NCBI GenBank assembly: GCA_022511285.1
Contig: JAFLRW010000072.1
Span: 1-8,780 of the forward strand
Length of the DNA stretch: 8,780 nucleotides
Direction: 5' to 3'
DNA from: Duncaniella sp.
Lineage (GTDB): Bacteria > Bacteroidota > Bacteroidia > Bacteroidales > Muribaculaceae
Made by a program: the position numbers and the translations under genes. Shown here piece by piece: positions 5,946 to 8,780 of the stretch. Positions within the stretch are counted from its first letter, which is position 1, and the number at the start of each line of letters is the position of its first letter. The notes under the pieces are model-generated. The model had not been told where the DNA came from. It worked only from the letters and a program-made list of their open reading frames with translations, and did not search any database.

Positions 5946-5953
5946 CAAATTTA
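5946..5953 (-). promoter_or_regulatory. Putative -7 element for the barrel gene
   Basis: The minus strand reads TAAATTTG, an exact TAnnTTTG match and the same octamer as the glycosyltransferase promoter. Upstream at about 19 nt there is only a T tract (TTTTT) rather than TTTG. No other exact match occurs between here and the ATG at 5633; TCATTTTG near 5763 differs at the critical A. Confidence 0.5.
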
Positions 5954-6017
5954 GTAATTATTCTTCGATTGTAAAAATAAAAAATATGAGTGTCAGGGCA
6001 ACCGCATCAAAAAAGTT

Positions 6018-6057
6018 AAAAAGGAGGGATGCCTCGCCAGAGACACCCCTCCCTTTC
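6018..6057 (-). terminator. Strong intrinsic terminator of the pectinesterase gene
   Basis: On the minus strand, GGAGGGGTGTCTC (6052-6040) pairs with GAGGCATCCCTCC (6035-6023) around a TGGC tetraloop: 13 continuous base pairs with two wobbles, extendable by A-T pairs. It is followed by TTTTT and then AACTTTTTT. It lies about 20 nt after the stop at 6078 and insulates this gene from the barrel gene downstream on the same strand. Confidence 0.9.
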
Positions 6058-6077
6058 TTGAATTTCAGGATTCAGTT

Positions 6078-8780
6078 TTAACGAATGAGAACTTTTTCTG
6101 CGAAGATTTTGCCGTCGGCAGTGCGCTTCATGATGATGTTGAGGCCTTTGACAGGTGAGTGGAGGGCGCGACCTTGAAGGTCGTAGATGCCGATGACTTC
6201 AGTTTCGGTCTCTGCAACAACGGCGCCGACTCCGGAGCTCTTGTCGGTGGAACCCTTAGCGGAGAGTCCGCCAAACTCGTTGACGGCCTGCACGGAATAG
6301 ACGCTATCGTCGGCGCCGCGAGTCAATGTCAATTCCATCTTCGGCTCGGTGGTGAAGCCGACCACTTCGTCGCCCTTGGTCACGAGATAGCAGATGGCGT
6401 AGGGCACTTCTTCCCAAGTGATGACTCCATCGACAAGTATGGGCGCGGGAGCGTCGCAGCTTTCTGTCTTGATAACCGGCTGCCAGTTGTCGGAGCCTGA
6501 GAGCACGTTTTTGATGGTGTACTCGGCGGCTTCCTCATCGGTGAGGTGGTTTTTGGCGGTGCCGTAGACCTTCTCGCCGGTAGAGGAGTCGGTGTACCAG
6601 TAGGTGTCGCGGCGCTGCGAGAGGTCAACGGGATTACCGTTGCCGTCGACAGTGTTCCAGTCAGCCCAGATGGCGGGGAGTCCGCCCATAGTCTCATACC
6701 AACCGGCGGCGGGGATGGTCACCTCAGCGCGGGTGTTGAGGAAGACGGTTTTGGGGAAGTTGTGCCAGGGTCGGCCGAGCCATACGTCGGTTTCAGAGGG
6801 CACACCGGGAGCGGTGATGGTACAGTTGTTGAACACATAGCCCCACTTCACATCAACATCGTGAGAGGGAGCCACGATAAAGCCGCCGCTCTTGCGGTTG
6901 ATGTAGAGGATGGTGTTGTCAATGTAGATGTCGCCGCTATTGTAGATGAAGTCTACGGCACCTTCGATGAAGGAGTTGCGCACATAGGCACGATAGGCCG
7001 ATGTGGAAGGTGTAATCCAAGTGTCCTGATAGGAGAGCATGGCCACGTTGTTGAAGATGGTGCGGTCGCCGGTGGTGTTGAGGGCGAGAGCCTGCGGACC
7101 GGCCTGTTTTTCGTGGCCGTAGGAGTTTTCAAGGGTGATGTTTTCGAAGAAACAGTCGTTGGCGTTGACCACAACAGTGGCGCCCACAGACACGTGGAGA
7201 GCATTGTCACCGCCACAGAGCTTATCGTCGAGAATCACGGCTTTATCGCGGTCCTGACCGATGATGTGCATCATTGGTTTGGTCTTGGGGATGTCTACGT
7301 GCTCCTTGTAGTTGCCGTTTTTCACGAAAATGAGCCACGGTTTCACTCGGCCCTCCGGAGCGGCGTCGATAGCGTCCTGCACAGAGGTATAGTCGCCGGA
7401 GCCGTCGGCGGCCACGATGGCGTCGAAGAGTCGGGCTTCGGGCTGAGTGCGTTCAAGAGTGGTAAAGGTTGATTTGACAGCGGGAGCGGGGTTGCCCGAG
7501 CGGTCGGTGACTGCGCCGGCAGGGAGCGAGAAGGTGTAGGTGGTAGCATATTCAAGGCCGGCGTATGGGAACACGGCGGTCTTGCCTGAGACGGTCATAT
7601 TCAGCGTCTCTCCGTTGAGAGTGGCGTTGCCGGACCCGGCCACGATTTTCTCGTTGAAGGTGACTATGACTGAGCCTGTGGCTGATGCACCTTCAAATCC
7701 GTCGGCGGGGATGATGCTTACCACCTCGGGAGCCACATCGTCGTCAGCGGCGTCAAGGTCGGCCAGCACATATACGTCGGCTATGCAGAGACCGTCGTAG
7801 TCAGTGGCAGCGCCCACGAGGGGAGAGGAGGTGTCGGGCATATAGCGCACCCAAACACGGCTTTGGCCGGCAGCTTCGGCGGGGAGCTCAAATTCGTTAG
7901 TGGTCCATCCGGGAGCGAGTGTATATGTGCCGAAGTCGGCAAAGTTATTGCCGTCGGCACTCCACTGTGCGTGGAATGTGGAGTAGGTGTTGTAGCTCAC
8001 GCCGAGAGATGCCGCCACTTTGATGTTGGAGTATCCGGCAGTGGAGAATGAAATCTCGAAATAGTAGCCATCGGAGCGGAGGCGCCAGATGCGTGCACCC
8101 CATTTACCGTTTTCGGCTCCGTTGCTGACACCGCGTGTGAGCCAAGTCGATGTGGCGCCCTCTGCGTTGCGCAGCGAGAGCAGGCCGGCATTGTCGCTTT
8201 CAGCCTTGTAGTCGGCGGCACGGTCTTTGTTGGGTTGGTCGTAGTAGAAGTCCCAGCCAACGATGTAGTCGGCAGCCGAGAAAGTGGCGGTCACATTTTT
8301 TTCCGAGTCCATCTTAATGATGCGCTCGGCTGATGTGGAGTTATCTTCCCAGTTGGTGAAAGTGATGATGCGGTTGTTGACGGCGGTGAGGCTCACATCT
8401 GTGCCCTCCTCATAGTAGTGTACGCCGTCTACCACATTTCCTTCGGGCATAAACTGCACGAGATAGCTGTTGGCGCCACCCTCCACCGCTACGTTAAGTG
8501 CATAGACGGGGGTCTGCGAGTAGTTGGCAGTCAGAGTGGTGTTCTCTTTAATCTCAAAGGTGTAGGGGTTGGCGGTGGAAACCACTGCGCCGGAGTCATC
8601 GGTCCACGATTCGAAATGGAAACCGAAGTTTTCAGTAGCGCTCACTGTGAGCTGAGTGCCTTCGTCAAACTCGCTGCCGCCGGGCACACACGACACCGAA
8701 CCCGCACCGGGAGTGCCTACGTTGAGTGTGAGCGTATAGGCGGGGACTTCAACCAACTCGCCGTTGATGTCGGCAGTGAT
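6078..8780 (-). CDS. Multidomain secreted pectinesterase (CE8), N-terminus beyond window
   Basis: 900 codons are present; the frame is open at 8780 (ITADINGELVEV), so the signal peptide and start lie outside. Numbering from 8780: two divergent InlB-type repeats (about 14-88 and 90-168: GTQLTVSA to LTANYS; GTDVSLTA to VTATFS); a jelly-roll-like domain that may bind carbohydrate (about 175-340); a bacterial Ig-like domain (about 350-442); the pectin methylesterase right-handed beta-helix (about 452-720); a fibronectin-III-like domain (about 775-840); and a C-terminal tail with IYDLQGR (865-871) ending KVLIR. Catalytic motifs are intact: GNYKE, GPQALAL (Gln563), YQDTW (Asp586, acid/base), VDFIYN (Asp610, nucleophile) and LGRPW (Arg670, Trp672). 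It should remove methyl esters from pectic homogalacturonan, preparing it for lyases. No polysaccharide-uptake genes are beside it on the visible side. Confidence 0.94.
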   Translation of the reverse strand: MTADINGELVEVPAYTLTLNVGTPGAGSVSCVPGGSEFDEGTQLTVSATENFGFHFESWTDDSGAVVSTANPYTFEIKENTTLTANYSQTPVYALNVAVEGGANSYLVQFMPEGNVVDGVHYYEEGTDVSLTAVNNRIITFTNWEDNSTSAERIIKMDSEKNVTATFSAADYIVGWDFYYDQPNKDRAADYKAESDNAGLLSLRNAEGATSTWLTRGVSNGAENGKWGARIWRLRSDGYYFEISFSTAGYSNIKVAASLGVSYNTYSTFHAQWSADGNNFADFGTYTLAPGWTTNEFELPAEAAGQSRVWVRYMPDTSSPLVGAATDYDGLCIADVYVLADLDAADDDVAPEVVSIIPADGFEGASATGSVIVTFNEKIVAGSGNATLNGETLNMTVSGKTAVFPYAGLEYATTYTFSLPAGAVTDRSGNPAPAVKSTFTTLERTQPEARLFDAIVAADGSGDYTSVQDAIDAAPEGRVKPWLIFVKNGNYKEHVDIPKTKPMMHIIGQDRDKAVILDDKLCGGDNALHVSVGATVVVNANDCFFENITLENSYGHEKQAGPQALALNTTGDRTIFNNVAMLSYQDTWITPSTSAYRAYVRNSFIEGAVDFIYNSGDIYIDNTILYINRKSGGFIVAPSHDVDVKWGYVFNNCTITAPGVPSETDVWLGRPWHNFPKTVFLNTRAEVTIPAAGWYETMGGLPAIWADWNTVDGNGNPVDLSQRRDTYWYTDSSTGEKVYGTAKNHLTDEEAAEYTIKNVLSGSDNWQPVIKTESCDAPAPILVDGVITWEEVPYAICYLVTKGDEVVGFTTEPKMELTLTRGADDSVYSVQAVNEFGGLSAKGSTDKSSGVGAVVAETETEVIGIYDLQGRALHSPVKGLNIIMKRTADGKIFAEKVLIR

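Noticed and set aside
6546..7472. 308-codon plus-strand ORF opposite the pectinesterase
   Set aside because: It is antisense to the catalytic domain, whose conserved motifs fix the real frame. The predicted protein is Val/Gly/Asp/His-rich with no domain; this is typical of long shadow frames in G/C-rich genes.
8754..8756. TTG codon as start of the pectinesterase
   Set aside because: The frame remains open to the window edge and no signal peptide follows, so this is an internal Leu codon.

Overview
The window looks like a chromosomal segment from a gut Bacteroidales bacterium, probably a Muribaculaceae or Prevotella relative. The evidence is a C10 (streptopain-like) protease with a Spi-type prodomain, a multidomain CE8 pectinesterase, C-terminal tails of the NLQGQ/DLQGR type, TAnnTTTG promoter elements and no Shine-Dalgarno sequences. 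The family placement is inferred; the sequence alone does not fix a genus.

Layout. Positions 1-3236 (minus strand) hold a tight three-gene run, transcribed right to left: a secreted C10 cysteine protease (906-3236), a small lipoprotein of unknown function (372-896, 9 nt downstream) and an HD-domain phosphohydrolase (1-369, 2 nt further on, cut by the window edge). Positions 3237-3485 are a divergent intergenic region with one good -7 element for each direction and a 15-nt direct repeat between them. A single family 2 glycosyltransferase (3486-4523, plus strand) follows. It converges on an outer-membrane beta-barrel gene (4611-5633, minus strand), with a terminator hairpin between the two. Positions 5634-6077 have no convincing gene. 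They contain a promoter for the barrel gene, an unusually long leader (about 300 nt) rich in inverted repeats and two tiny overlapping ORFs, and the terminator of the last gene. Positions 6078-8780 (minus strand) are the C-terminal 900 residues of a large secreted pectin methylesterase whose start lies beyond the window.

Together the genes suggest a cell-envelope and secreted-hydrolase neighbourhood of a glycan- and protein-degrading gut commensal: a protease, a pectin de-esterifying enzyme, an outer-membrane barrel and a glycosyltransferase probably acting on surface polysaccharide. There is no SusC/SusD pair, mobile element, tRNA, rRNA or CRISPR array. Most of the content is ordinary for the group. 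The points that merit a second look are the barrel protein, which appears to be an internal duplication of an eight-strand unit; its long structured leader; the lipoprotein beside the protease; and the glycosyltransferase promoter lying almost on top of its start codon.
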